Of a stretch of DNA of 64,000 bases, positions 40,832 through 50,003 are shown piece by piece (position 1 is the stretch's first letter; each line of letters opens with the position of its first letter). The DNA comes from Sandaracinaceae bacterium. Lineage in GTDB: Bacteria > Myxococcota_A > Polyangia > Polyangiales > Sandaracinaceae. The position numbers were made by a program, and so were the translations under genes. A model generated the notes under the pieces. The model saw only the letters and a program-made list of their open reading frames with translations, searched no databases and was not told where the DNA came from. Where the stretch lies: NCBI GenBank assembly GCA_040218145.1, contig JAVJQK010000063.1, positions 124,001-188,000 of the forward strand, written 5' to 3'.

Positions 40832-43509
40832 GCCGACGGGTCGTCGAGCGGCGGCGCGTCATCGAGCTGCGCGGTGCGCTCCTCACGCCACGCGCGGAGG
40901 GCGCGGCGCGCGCTCGCCGGGTCGGCCTCGCCCGACGCGAGCAGCGCGGCCAGCGGGTCGTCGCGCAGGCGTGTGTAGCGCGCGATCACCTCGGCGCGCG
41001 TCGCGCCCGGATCCACCCCGTCCATCCAGAGGCTCAGCGCGGGCAGGCGCGCGAAGAGGAGCGCGCGCGCTCTGCGGTCCAGGTCGCCGCGCGCGAGGCG
41101 GGCGAGATCGCGATCGAGCCACACCAGCGCGTGCACGATCGAGCGCAGCGCGGCCCGGGACAGCGCGGCGTCGGGAGGGCGCGGCGCGCGCGGGGTCAGG
41201 CCCTCGAGGTCGCGCCCGTGCGCGGCGCGCGCGGTGTGGAAGAGGGGGGCGTGCTCGATGAGCGGGTCCCGCTCGAGCGCCGCATGCGGCAGCAGGTGCA
41301 CGCACGGGTAGGCGCGAAAGGGGGGCGGGAGAGGGGCCTGCGCCAGCTCGGCCCGCATGAACGCGAGCACCGCCTCGAGCGGAGGGTCCTCGGCCAGGCC
41401 GACCGCGAGGAGCGGGTCGTCGTCGGTCGGGCCGGTGGGGCTCAGCAGCAGGCTGCTCGACGGGGCGAAGAGCGAGTGCGCGGCCCGGCCCCTCGCGGCG
41501 CCGCGCGCCTCCGCGTCGTCGAGCCAGCCGAGCGGCTCCGAAGCGGGCTCACGGATCACGACCTCGGCGGGGGCCGGCTCGGCGGCGTACGCGCGTCGCA
41601 GCTCCCAGAGGCTGGCCGTCAGCGCGGCCGCGGTCTGCTCCGGGGTCAGCCAGCCGCGCACCCGGGCGCGTCCCGCGGCCTCGGGCGGCAGGGGCAAGCC
41701 GCGCGCGCGGGCGTCGGCGACGATCTCCTCGAGGCTGCGCGGCACGTAGCGGGCGAACCAGCGGAAGGACTCGAGCGTGGCGTCGGCGCGCGCGCTGCCG
41801 TCCGCGCGGGCCTGCGCGAGGGTGTTGCGCTGGAGGCGGAGCGCGCGAGAGACCGCGTGCCCGAGCGCGCTCGCTCGTCGGTCCGCCTCCGACACCTCGG
41901 GGTCGACGCGCGTCCCGTAGGTGGGCCGCGCCACGTCGATCGAGAGCAGCGGGTGGCCCAGCCGGCGAGCCGCGTGGAAGAGCGCGGCGTCGAGGCAGAG
42001 CGCGTGGGTGGGGAAGAGCCGATCCGCGAGCGGCGCGCGCGGGACCAGACGCGGCGGGGGCGCGCCCACGGTGGCCACGATCAGATCGACGTCGCTCTTG
42101 CCCATGACGAAGCGGCGCGGCTCGCCCGCGCTCCCGGAGATCTCCACCGCCCGCACGTCCGGTCGCGCCGCGAGCCCCTCGGTCAGACGGCGGACCCGGC
42201 GCGCGAGGAGGCGCTCGAGGAGGGCTCGGCCGAAGGGGAGCTTCGCGATCGCGAACGCGAGGGGCGCGCGCGGCGCCTGCACGGCCACGTACGCGAGCGC
42301 GGCCGCGCCGAGGAGCTGCACCGCCGCGCGCAGGACCCGAGCCCACGCCGCGCCGTTCGCGCCGTACGCGGGCACCCACAGCGCGAACGACACGGCCGAG
42401 GTCACGCCGACCGCCAGCGCGAGGAACACGAGCGACGCCTCGCGATCCTTCGCCTGCAGCCAGACCTCGAGCGGCCGCGCGACCGCGGCCAGCGCGATGA
42501 CCGGGCACATGAAGCGGATCGTCTCGACCAGCTCGGCGCGGATCTCACCCACCAGGATCAGCGACGCGAGGGGCGCGGCGAGCGCCACGCCGCCGCCGAG
42601 CGTGATCGCCAGGCCGGCCACCCCGAGCGCCTGGCGGCGCGTGATGAAGCGGTCTCGCTGGCGCGCGAGGCGAGGGAACGCCGCGAGGGTCAGGGCGCCG
42701 ACGATCGAGAGCGACCCGCCGACGATCTTCGTCGCGATGCCGAGCTCCGCCGTCTGTGACAGCCCACCGGTCGCGCCGAGGATCAGCACGTCGAGCTGCG
42801 CGCTCCCGGAGGCCAGCAGGGTGGCCAGCCAGAAGGCGCCGCCCTCGCGGACCAGCCCGCGGAGTGAGCCCGAAGGCGCGTCCGCGGGGATCTTCGCGCG
42901 CGCCAGTCGCGCGGTGGCCACGAGCATCGTGAGCTGCGAGGCGCCGCGCCCGAGGGCCCAGCCCCAGACGCCTGCCCCGAGCGCGGCCGCGGGGCCCGTC
43001 ACGGCCAGCTCGAGCGCCTTCGTGCCCAGGGCGATCTTGGCGAGGGAGGTGAAGCCGCCCGCGCCCGCGAGGGTGGCCCGCGGGACCTCGTGCACGGCGC
43101 GCACCCCGGCGAGCGCGAAGAAGACGATCGCCAGCCCCGCGTGCTCGGGCGCCTGCGTCACGGCGACGGCCGCGTAGCCCGCGGTGAGCCCGGCCGCGGT
43201 CACCGCTCGGAGCAGCTGCCCCCGCGCGAGCAGGCGCGCCCCCACCCGCCCGCGGGCCGCGCGGCGCAGGAGCACGGGGTAGAGGCCGAGGTCGAGCACG
43301 CGGAAGGCCACCGCGCCTGCGGCCTCCGAGACGAAGACCACCCCGACGAGCTCCATCGAGACGAGCCGCGTGACGACCGCGAGCACGACGAAGTCGAGCC
43401 CCTTGGAGCCGTAGCGGCTCACCAGGTTGGCGCCGAAGTCGCGCAGGAGGCCGCCCGTACTCTTGGAGGCGCTGCTCTGCGGGGCCGTGCTCTTCGACGC
43501 TGCGTTCAT
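40810..43509 (-). CDS. Oligosaccharide flippase fused to a nucleotidyltransferase domain
   Basis: An 899-residue protein with two parts. Residues 20-435 form about twelve to fourteen transmembrane helices with the pattern of Wzx-type polysaccharide flippases of the MOP superfamily (LLRDFGANLVSRYGSKGLDF at the start is typical). Residues 440-899 are soluble and begin with a nucleotidyltransferase motif (ISGSAGEPRRFVMGKSDVDL, about 458-477). The rest resembles the C-terminal parts of the neighbouring nucleotidyltransferases. One continuous frame covers both, so the fusion is not an assembly artefact that can be seen here. Flippases move lipid-linked glycans across the inner membrane; the extra domain may modify the cargo. 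The gene faces away from the next nucleotidyltransferase gene. Confidence 0.82.
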   Translation of the reverse strand: MNAASKSTAPQSSASKSTGGLLRDFGANLVSRYGSKGLDFVVLAVVTRLVSMELVGVVFVSEAAGAVAFRVLDLGLYPVLLRRAARGRVGARLLARGQLLRAVTAAGLTAGYAAVAVTQAPEHAGLAIVFFALAGVRAVHEVPRATLAGAGGFTSLAKIALGTKALELAVTGPAAALGAGVWGWALGRGASQLTMLVATARLARAKIPADAPSGSLRGLVREGGAFWLATLLASGSAQLDVLILGATGGLSQTAELGIATKIVGGSLSIVGALTLAAFPRLARQRDRFITRRQALGVAGLAITLGGGVALAAPLASLILVGEIRAELVETIRFMCPVIALAAVARPLEVWLQAKDREASLVFLALAVGVTSAVSFALWVPAYGANGAAWARVLRAAVQLLGAAALAYVAVQAPRAPLAFAIAKLPFGRALLERLLARRVRRLTEGLAARPDVRAVEISGSAGEPRRFVMGKSDVDLIVATVGAPPPRLVPRAPLADRLFPTHALCLDAALFHAARRLGHPLLSIDVARPTYGTRVDPEVSEADRRASALGHAVSRALRLQRNTLAQARADGSARADATLESFRWFARYVPRSLEEIVADARARGLPLPPEAAGRARVRGWLTPEQTAAALTASLWELRRAYAAEPAPAEVVIREPASEPLGWLDDAEARGAARGRAAHSLFAPSSSLLLSPTGPTDDDPLLAVGLAEDPPLEAVLAFMRAELAQAPLPPPFRAYPCVHLLPHAALERDPLIEHAPLFHTARAAHGRDLEGLTPRAPRPPDAALSRAALRSIVHALVWLDRDLARLARGDLDRRARALLFARLPALSLWMDGVDPGATRAEVIARYTRLRDDPLAALLASGEADPASARRALRAWREERTAQLDDAPPLDDPSAQARSSQ

Positions 43510-43603
43510 CTCGCCCGGCGCGGCCGCAGTCTTCTACACTGCGCAGCCCAGTGGCAAGCAGCGGCAAGCGGGCGACGGACGCGGCGCGCGGTCGGAGCGG
43601 AGG

Positions 43604-44866
43604 GTGAGCGGGCGCTCGACCCGCTGGCTCCCGCGCGCGGCTCGCGTCGTCTCTCGCGCTCCGTGGGGCCGCGCGGCCGGGCGAGGCGCGTATCGGCTCG
43701 CGGCCGAGCTCGCGGGGCGGGACCTGGCGCGGATCCGCGGCGTGGACGCCGTGTATCTCACGGGCTCGGTGGCCGCGGACGAGGCGGCGCCGGGCTGGTC
43801 GGACATCGATCTGTTCCTGGCCGTCACGCTGCCGTCTCTCGAGGCGGAGATCGACTTGCGGCGTCGACTCGCGCGCTGGCAGCGTCGCGCCAACCGACTC
43901 GGGCCGCTCTTCGCCGGGATCGACTACGCGGAGCGCCGCGATCTCGAGGCGATGCGCCGCTTCGGCGACGCCTGGACGCTCGGGATGGAGCGGCGCTTTC
44001 GCCTGGTCGGCGGGCGAGGTGAGCTCCTCGACGCGGTGCCACGCGCGCCCCGCGAGGAGCGCCTGCTCCGGCTGAGCAAGGCGCTGCGGCGGCTCTGCAA
44101 GGTCGGCGCGGTGACGCTGCGCGAGGGCGATGGAGAGCGCACGCGGCGCATGACCGCGCGGCTGGACGGCGAGGGCGCCGACGCGTTCGAGCGGCTCGCG
44201 TCGGCGGGCGCGCGGCTGGGTGAGCTGGCCCGATCGGTGAGCGCGGACTGGACCGAATCGCCTGCGCCTCGACCGCCCGCGCCCGAGTCCCCAGCGCTCG
44301 CGCGCGCCTGCGACGCGGTGCGCGTGTGCAGTCGGGACACGTCGTGGGTGCAGCGCTTCACGGTCTGCGTCACCGAGGGCTGCGACGCGGCGCGCCTGCG
44401 ACGGCTGTCCGAGGCGGTCCGGTCCACGCCTCGCATGAGCGGCTGGCTGCCCGGGCCCGCGTGGCTGCCGGCGGCGGTCTGGGCCGCGCTCGCGGCGCTC
44501 GAGCCGGCGCCGATCGCGGGCCTCTCGGCGCCGGGGTCGACGGGGCGGGATGAGCTCGCGCCGCCCCGCTGGCCTTCGCCGTCGGACCTGCGGGTGCTGC
44601 TCCGCGCGGAGCGCGTGCATCTGGCCGTGCGCGCGAGAGGTCGCGCGTTGCGCGCGCGTCGGGATCCCGGCGCGGCGCTCGCCCGCATGGCCTGTGACGT
44701 CCGCCTCCACGCGCCCGCGCTCGATCAGCTCGCGGAGGGACGGACGGTGCGCTTCGAGCCGCGTTCGCCGCCCGGCGGCTCCGAGCGCGCGCTGCTCGGG
44801 GAGCTCCGCGGCTGGCTGGATCGCGCCCGCGTGGACTGGGCGGGCTGGGACGCGGCCGATGCGTGA
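43604..44866 (+). CDS. Nucleotidyltransferase-fold protein 2
   Basis: A 420-residue protein homologous over its length to the next gene. It has RGAYRLAAELAG near the start, then the motif LTGSVAADEAAPGWSDIDL (about 52-70) and ERRDLEAMRRFGDAWTLGME (about 110-128). The GTG at 43604 has GGAGCGGAGG directly upstream; an ATG at 43427 would run into the divergent flippase gene and adds a segment without likeness to the sister protein. The catalytic D-x-D is intact (SDIDL). It overlaps the start of the sister gene (ATG at 44859). Substrate unknown. Confidence 0.75.
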   Translation: MSGRSTRWLPRAARVVSRAPWGRAAGRGAYRLAAELAGRDLARIRGVDAVYLTGSVAADEAAPGWSDIDLFLAVTLPSLEAEIDLRRRLARWQRRANRLGPLFAGIDYAERRDLEAMRRFGDAWTLGMERRFRLVGGRGELLDAVPRAPREERLLRLSKALRRLCKVGAVTLREGDGERTRRMTARLDGEGADAFERLASAGARLGELARSVSADWTESPAPRPPAPESPALARACDAVRVCSRDTSWVQRFTVCVTEGCDAARLRRLSEAVRSTPRMSGWLPGPAWLPAAVWAALAALEPAPIAGLSAPGSTGRDELAPPRWPSPSDLRVLLRAERVHLAVRARGRALRARRDPGAALARMACDVRLHAPALDQLAEGRTVRFEPRSPPGGSERALLGELRGWLDRARVDWAGWDAADA

Positions 44867-46211
44867 TCCCCACGCCCTCGCCACCCGCGCCGTGCGGCTC
44901 GTCGCCTCGCATCCCCTCGGTCGCTGGGTGGGGCAGCGGGCGTACCGCGCGGTCGCGCGCGCGGCGGGGGCGGCGCTGGCGCCCATCCCCGGCGTGACGG
45001 CCGTCTATCTGGCCGGCTCCGCCACGCGCCCGTCGCGCATCGATCCCGGCCACTCCGACCTCGATCTGGTGCTGGTCACGGAGCTCGGCGGCGTCGAGGA
45101 AGAACTCCGCATGCGCGAGGCGCTGCGTCGGCGGCTCCGCGCGGGGCGGGCGCTCGTGCCGGCGCTGCACCAGGCGGACTACGTCGACGCGGTGGATCTC
45201 TCGCTCCTCCGCCGCTTCCCGAACGCCTGGAGCATGGGCTTCGACGAGCGGTGGGAGCGGCTCGCGGGGCGGGACGTGCGCCTCTCCGTGGCGCCCGCGA
45301 TCGACGCGCGGCAGCGTCGGCTCGAGCTCCTCCGCCGCTCGCTCCGCCGCTGGACCAAGGCCACCGTCGTGCTGCGCGATCCGAAGAGGCCCGACGCGCT
45401 GCGCAACGCGCGCCGCCTCTACGCCGACGTCGCCGCCGCGTGGCTCGAGGCGGACCGGCTCGCTCCCCTCGACGTGCTGTCGACGCGCGCCGGTCACCCC
45501 GACGCGTCGCGCCGTGGCCCGGTGGCGCTGCTCGGCGCCGCGCTGACCCTGCTCGAGCGGTTCGCCCTCGAGGTGGCCCCCGTCGGCGCCGCGCCCTTCG
45601 CGGTCGAGGGGACGCCGCCGTCGGCGCCCGATCTCGAGGCGCTCGACCGGGCCGCGGGCCAGGCGGGCCTCGGGCCGGTCGTCGTGGGCAGCCGCGATCC
45701 TTGCTCGACCGATCGCGTCGTGTTCGTGCGCGCGCCCGTCGGCTGCGACGCGGAGGACGCCGTGGCGCGCATGACGCGGGTCGCCGCCGCGAGCGCGCCG
45801 GGCGGCTGGATCGATCACCCCGTCTTGCTCACCGCCCCCCTCTGGCGCGCGGGCTGGCTCCTCGACGTGCCGCCCTTCGCGGGGGCGAGCCTCGCGCTCG
45901 CGTCGCCCGACGATCCGCCTCCCGCGCCGACCCGAGAGGACCTCGAGGCGATCCTCCCCGTCCTGCTCGTCGAGCGCCTCCTCCGCGCTCGCGGGCGCGG
46001 CTTCCGGCTGCGCGCGGCCTCCGATCCCCTGCGCGCGGCGTGGCGTGAGGTGCGGAGCCTCGCCCCTGCGCTCGAGGCGCTGCTCGACGGGGGCCCGGTC
46101 GTGTTCCGAGACGCTCCGTCGCGGCTCCCGGGCGAGGCCGAGCTGCTCGAGGCCACGCGCGCGCTGTCGGACCGCTTGCACGCGCGCTACCCGGCCGGAG
46201 GCGCCGCGTAG
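44859..46211 (+). CDS. Nucleotidyltransferase-fold protein 3
   Basis: A 450-residue protein, paralogue of the gene just upstream: QRAYRAVARAAG, then the motif LAGSATRPSRIDPGHSDLDL (about 52-70), then DLSLLRRFPNAWSMGFDERW (about 110-130). The G-S and D-x-D metal site is complete. The long C-terminal region is mostly helical with a beta segment. The ATG overlaps the previous stop by 8 bases, so the pair is co-translated and may form a heterodimer. It ends 48 bp before the giant GT-C-like gene on the same strand. Transfer of a nucleotidyl or similar phospho group to a glycan precursor is inferred. Confidence 0.75.
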   Translation: MRDPHALATRAVRLVASHPLGRWVGQRAYRAVARAAGAALAPIPGVTAVYLAGSATRPSRIDPGHSDLDLVLVTELGGVEEELRMREALRRRLRAGRALVPALHQADYVDAVDLSLLRRFPNAWSMGFDERWERLAGRDVRLSVAPAIDARQRRLELLRRSLRRWTKATVVLRDPKRPDALRNARRLYADVAAAWLEADRLAPLDVLSTRAGHPDASRRGPVALLGAALTLLERFALEVAPVGAAPFAVEGTPPSAPDLEALDRAAGQAGLGPVVVGSRDPCSTDRVVFVRAPVGCDAEDAVARMTRVAAASAPGGWIDHPVLLTAPLWRAGWLLDVPPFAGASLALASPDDPPPAPTREDLEAILPVLLVERLLRARGRGFRLRAASDPLRAAWREVRSLAPALEALLDGGPVVFRDAPSRLPGEAELLEATRALSDRLHARYPAGGAA

Positions 46212-46259
46212 CGTGGACGGTGAGCGGTTGCTATCTCGCTCCCGTGACCGGCGCAGGAG

Positions 46260-49200
46260 ATGACACACTGGGGTGACTTCAGCCGGGCGCTCTTCGTGTG
46301 GACGGCGTTCCTGGTCGTCACCCACGCGGTGGCGACGTTCGCGTTGGACAAGGCGGGCCGGTACGCGCTCTGGGACGAGCGGGCGCTCGAGCAGCACCGC
46401 ATCGACTACTCGTGGGAGCTCGACCTGATCCTGATGGCGGAGGACGGCGAGTGGTCGGCCGTCGACTTCCAGTATCCGCGCGGGCCGCTCTTCCAGCTCC
46501 TGGCGTGGCTCCCCACCGCCGCGCGGCCGAGCGCGGCGCATCCCCCGCCCGGTGAGCCGGGTGACGTGGGCTGGATGCTGCTCGGCGCGGAGGCCCTGGT
46601 GCAGCTCGTCTGCCTGGCCCTCGCGCTCGGGGTCGCCTTCTGCGCGGTGCGCGGGAGGTGGCGGCGTCTGGCGGTCGCGATCGCGCTCGGGAGCCTCGCC
46701 TTCGGCGCCGGGATCGAGACCCTCCGCGCGCTCATGTCGGCGCTCGTCGTGTTGACCTACGGCGCGCTCGAGCTGCGCTGGCGCCGTCACCCCTGGCGCG
46801 GCGCGTTCCTCGTCGCGGGGCTGGTGGCGCTCGCGGGCATGCTCTCGTTCGAGCGCTGGGCACTGTGCTGGATCGCGCTGCTCGTGATGCACGGCGTGGA
46901 GCTGCTCGGTCGACTCCGGCGCGGCGCTGCGCTCCGGCCCGCGTGGCGGCGCCTCGGCCGGGTCGCGGCCGCGCAGACGCTCATCTGCCTCGCACTCGCG
47001 ATCGCCCTCCACGCGCTGGGCGGATCGAGCTGGGACTACCTCTCGGGCTCGTTCCGCACCGGCGTGTCCTACGCCTCCACGCGCAGCATCCCGTGGCTGT
47101 CTCATGGCGTCAGCCCCGTCTGGGTCGGCGCGTTCCTCGCCGCCGCGCTGACGATCGCCGTCGGCTGGGTGGCGGGCGCGCCGCGCCGACGTCGCTACGC
47201 GCAGTGGATCTTCGGCGCGTCGGCCTTCTCGGTCTTCGCGCTCTTCCGCCCCTACCCGGGCCAGATCTTCCTCGGGCTGGCGCCGGCCGCCGTCGTGCTC
47301 GCGGTCATCGCCGGGCGCACGGTGCGCCTCGATCGGTTGGCCTCGCGGGCTGGCTGGCGCCTCGTCCGCGCCGCAGGCCACGGCCGGGTGCTCGGTGTCC
47401 CGGCCGGCGGCGCCCTCTGCGCCGCGCTCCTGGTCGCGTCCGCGGTCGCGTGGTTCGGCGCGTATCCCGAGACGCTGTGGTGGCGGCCGACCAACCTGCG
47501 CCGCGGCGTCGCGATGCTCGAGGGGGAGCTGGAGCGCGACAGCGACCATGTCACGGAGATCGGCCAGGCGGCGCGGTGGTTGCTGTCGAACGCGCCCGAC
47601 GACGCCTGCTTCGGGGTCTACCCGGGCGCCACCGCGCTCTACGCCTTGACCGGCGGCGACGGACCGACGCGCGGTCGCATGCGCTGGACCGACGGCGGGC
47701 CCGAGGCCCTCGCGGCGTCGATCCGAAGCGCCGACTGTCCGCACCACGTGCAGGTGCTCTACAGCTTCGACCGCGGACCCGCCGCGGGCATGGCGTTCGG
47801 TGAGGACTTCCTCGCCGTCTCCGAGCTCTACCGGCCGCGCGCGCGCGTCGGTCCGAGCACCTACGTGCTCGAGCGCCGCGAGGAGCCGGCGCCGGCGCAA
47901 GCGCGCCCCCTGCCGCTGCGCTCCGAACGCCGCACGCACACGCTCCGGGTGGGGGAGCGCCTTCACGTCGGCTTCGACGGGGAGGTCGCTGGCCACGAGC
48001 TGGTGGCGCTCGACTACCGGCTGTCCCTCGTAGGGCTGCTCCCTCCCCCGCTCGTCAACGTGCCGCGCTTGAAGGTGCGATTCACGCTCGGGGGACAGCC
48101 CGTGGGCGAGTGGCAGCCGATCAACGAGCGCGCGGTCGACGCGCCGGCCCGGCTGCACGCCGCCCCGGACCCCGAGGCCGCGGAGCGACGCTTCCTGGTC
48201 GAGCGTGAGGTGTACCGAGAGGTGATCGCCGACGGGCTGGAGCTGTCGGTCGAGGGCGTGGGGTGGCGCACCGCGCGCGAGGTGCGCCTGACCATCGAGG
48301 GCGCGCAGGCGCTGACGCATCCGCTCGCGTCGGAGCCGCCCCCCGCGCGCGGCTGCGATCGTCGGGTGTCGCTGCTCCCGCTCACCGAGGACGGGCGCGC
48401 GCTCGTCCGCAACGTGGGCCTCGGCGACGAGGAGGGCGGCTTCGACCTCGACGCCAACCCCCCGCTCGCGGATCCCCCCGAGGTCTTCCTCCCGACGCGG
48501 CCCTGTCCAGGAACGTGCGTGCACGCGGAGCTGTCGGTCGACGCCCCCGAGGACGCTCCTCCCAGCGACGGCGTGGGATGGGAGGTGCACGTGATCGACC
48601 GGGAGAACCGCTCGCTTCTCCACTCCGCCCCCATGGAGCCGGGAGAGAGCGAGGCGGTGTCGCTCCCGCTCGAGGCGTTCGCGGGCCGTGACGTGTGGGT
48701 GCGCTTCTCGGTCACGAGCGGCGACGACCCGGACGGGGACTACGCGCGGGTCGACGCGCCGAGGGTCGCGCCCTGCGAGGAGGCGGGCGATCCCCACCTG
48801 GACCCGCTCGTGTTCGGCGAGGCGGCGAGCGAGCTCGCGCGCGGGAGACAGACCGAGATGAGCCGGGCGCTCGACTGGGCGCGCGATCGCTTCGAGCAGG
48901 CGCCGGGAGCGTGCGTCGCGCTGCGCCCGAGCGGGGCGGGGCTCACGGCGCTGCGCGGGTTGACGGCGGGGCCCGGGCTCGTCACCTGGACCGCGGACGG
49001 GCTCGCGCGGCTCGGCGGCGAGGAGGCCCTGGCGTGCGAGCACCTCATCTACGACGCGGGCTCGTTCGACCAGGAGTGGGTCGCCGGGAGACAGCTCGCC
49101 CCTGGCTGGCCCGTGCTGTTCGAGCGCTTCGCGCCCGAGGCGCGCCTCTCGCCTCGCCTCTGGCTCCTCCGCCGCCGTGAGGCGCCGCGGGTCGCGCCGA

Positions 49201-50003
49201 CGCGGCCGATCGAGGTCGCGCGTGAGCCGAACGGGACCCATGGACTCGACCCCGCGGTGGCGGCCGATCACTTCCTCTCGCTCCGGTACTCGCTCCGCTG
49301 TGAAGGAGACGCGGCCACCGACGCCAGCGTCGAGGTGCGCTTCTTCGCGGGCGAGCGCCAGCTCGGACCGTACGTGCGGATCCCTCTCTGGCCTGACGCG
49401 GAGGGGCGCGGAGAGCTCTCTCTCAGCCCCCGCGCGGGCGCGCTCGAGCGGCGCTGGGCCGCCGGCGAGGCGTCCCTCGAGCCGCCCGTGGATCATCTCT
49501 CGCTCGCGGTCTCCGACGGGTGTCGGCTCGAGGTCGGCGAGCTGACCGCTCACGCTCCGCCCACGCCGCCCATCGAGCGTCCGACCGAGCGCTGCGACGC
49601 GATCGTCGACCTCGTGCGCGCCGTCGAGCGCGGCGAGGCGTGGGTGCGCTCCGCCGCGCCGATCGTGCGGGGGGGCGCGCTCGAGCTGTCCGAGAACCCT
49701 CGCGGCGATCCCTTGCCCGAGGTCTTCGTGCCCTTCGTCCCCTGCGCGGCGTCGTGCCTGACGGTGAGCGTCGAGCCCCTCGAGGGACCCGTCAGCGTCG
49801 AGGCGCACCTGATCGACGATCCGGATCGAGCGCGCGTGGTCCACGAGCGGCTCGAGGCGGGGACCGGGCTGGTCACGCGCACGGTCGGGCTCACGTCGTG
49901 GGCGCTGCGGCCCGCGCTCCTCCGCCTCGGGCTCGGCAGCGGCCAGGGTCGCGCGCGCGTTCACCTGGCGCGCGTCGAGCCGTGTCACGAGGTCGCACCA
50001 TGA
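46260..50003 (+). CDS. Giant membrane protein, GT-C-like, with duplicated extracytoplasmic modules
   Basis: A 1247-residue protein. The first 410 residues contain about ten transmembrane helices. An acidic loop after helix one (WDERALEQHRIDYSWELD) is the usual place of the catalytic acidic pair in GT-C glycosyltransferases. The rest is extracytoplasmic and contains two related Cys-bearing beta modules: one with PPEVFLPTRPCPGTC (about 740) and VDAPRVAPC (about 838), the other with LPEVFVPFVPCAASC (about 1160) and LARVEPC (about 1244). A GT-C transferase using a lipid-linked sugar is plausible but not proven. The ATG follows AGGAG with no spacer. Its stop overlaps the TrmH gene start (ATGA). 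Confidence 0.75.
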   Translation: MTHWGDFSRALFVWTAFLVVTHAVATFALDKAGRYALWDERALEQHRIDYSWELDLILMAEDGEWSAVDFQYPRGPLFQLLAWLPTAARPSAAHPPPGEPGDVGWMLLGAEALVQLVCLALALGVAFCAVRGRWRRLAVAIALGSLAFGAGIETLRALMSALVVLTYGALELRWRRHPWRGAFLVAGLVALAGMLSFERWALCWIALLVMHGVELLGRLRRGAALRPAWRRLGRVAAAQTLICLALAIALHALGGSSWDYLSGSFRTGVSYASTRSIPWLSHGVSPVWVGAFLAAALTIAVGWVAGAPRRRRYAQWIFGASAFSVFALFRPYPGQIFLGLAPAAVVLAVIAGRTVRLDRLASRAGWRLVRAAGHGRVLGVPAGGALCAALLVASAVAWFGAYPETLWWRPTNLRRGVAMLEGELERDSDHVTEIGQAARWLLSNAPDDACFGVYPGATALYALTGGDGPTRGRMRWTDGGPEALAASIRSADCPHHVQVLYSFDRGPAAGMAFGEDFLAVSELYRPRARVGPSTYVLERREEPAPAQARPLPLRSERRTHTLRVGERLHVGFDGEVAGHELVALDYRLSLVGLLPPPLVNVPRLKVRFTLGGQPVGEWQPINERAVDAPARLHAAPDPEAAERRFLVEREVYREVIADGLELSVEGVGWRTAREVRLTIEGAQALTHPLASEPPPARGCDRRVSLLPLTEDGRALVRNVGLGDEEGGFDLDANPPLADPPEVFLPTRPCPGTCVHAELSVDAPEDAPPSDGVGWEVHVIDRENRSLLHSAPMEPGESEAVSLPLEAFAGRDVWVRFSVTSGDDPDGDYARVDAPRVAPCEEAGDPHLDPLVFGEAASELARGRQTEMSRALDWARDRFEQAPGACVALRPSGAGLTALRGLTAGPGLVTWTADGLARLGGEEALACEHLIYDAGSFDQEWVAGRQLAPGWPVLFERFAPEARLSPRLWLLRRREAPRVAPTRPIEVAREPNGTHGLDPAVAADHFLSLRYSLRCEGDAATDASVEVRFFAGERQLGPYVRIPLWPDAEGRGELSLSPRAGALERRWAAGEASLEPPVDHLSLAVSDGCRLEVGELTAHAPPTPPIERPTERCDAIVDLVRAVERGEAWVRSAAPIVRGGALELSENPRGDPLPEVFVPFVPCAASCLTVSVEPLEGPVSVEAHLIDDPDRARVVHERLEAGTGLVTRTVGLTSWALRPALLRLGLGSGQGRARVHLARVEPCHEVAP

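Noticed and set aside
38570-46211. Nucleotidyltransferases as MNT-HEPN toxin-antitoxin units
   Set aside because: The proteins are 420-450 residues long and no HEPN-type partner lies next to them. The context of flippase and glycosyltransferases fits glycan work better.
44370-49988. An 1872-residue open frame on the minus strand
   Set aside because: It is antisense to three well-supported plus-strand genes, its sequence is low-complexity Arg/Glu/Ala/His, and it arises from codon bias in very GC-rich DNA.
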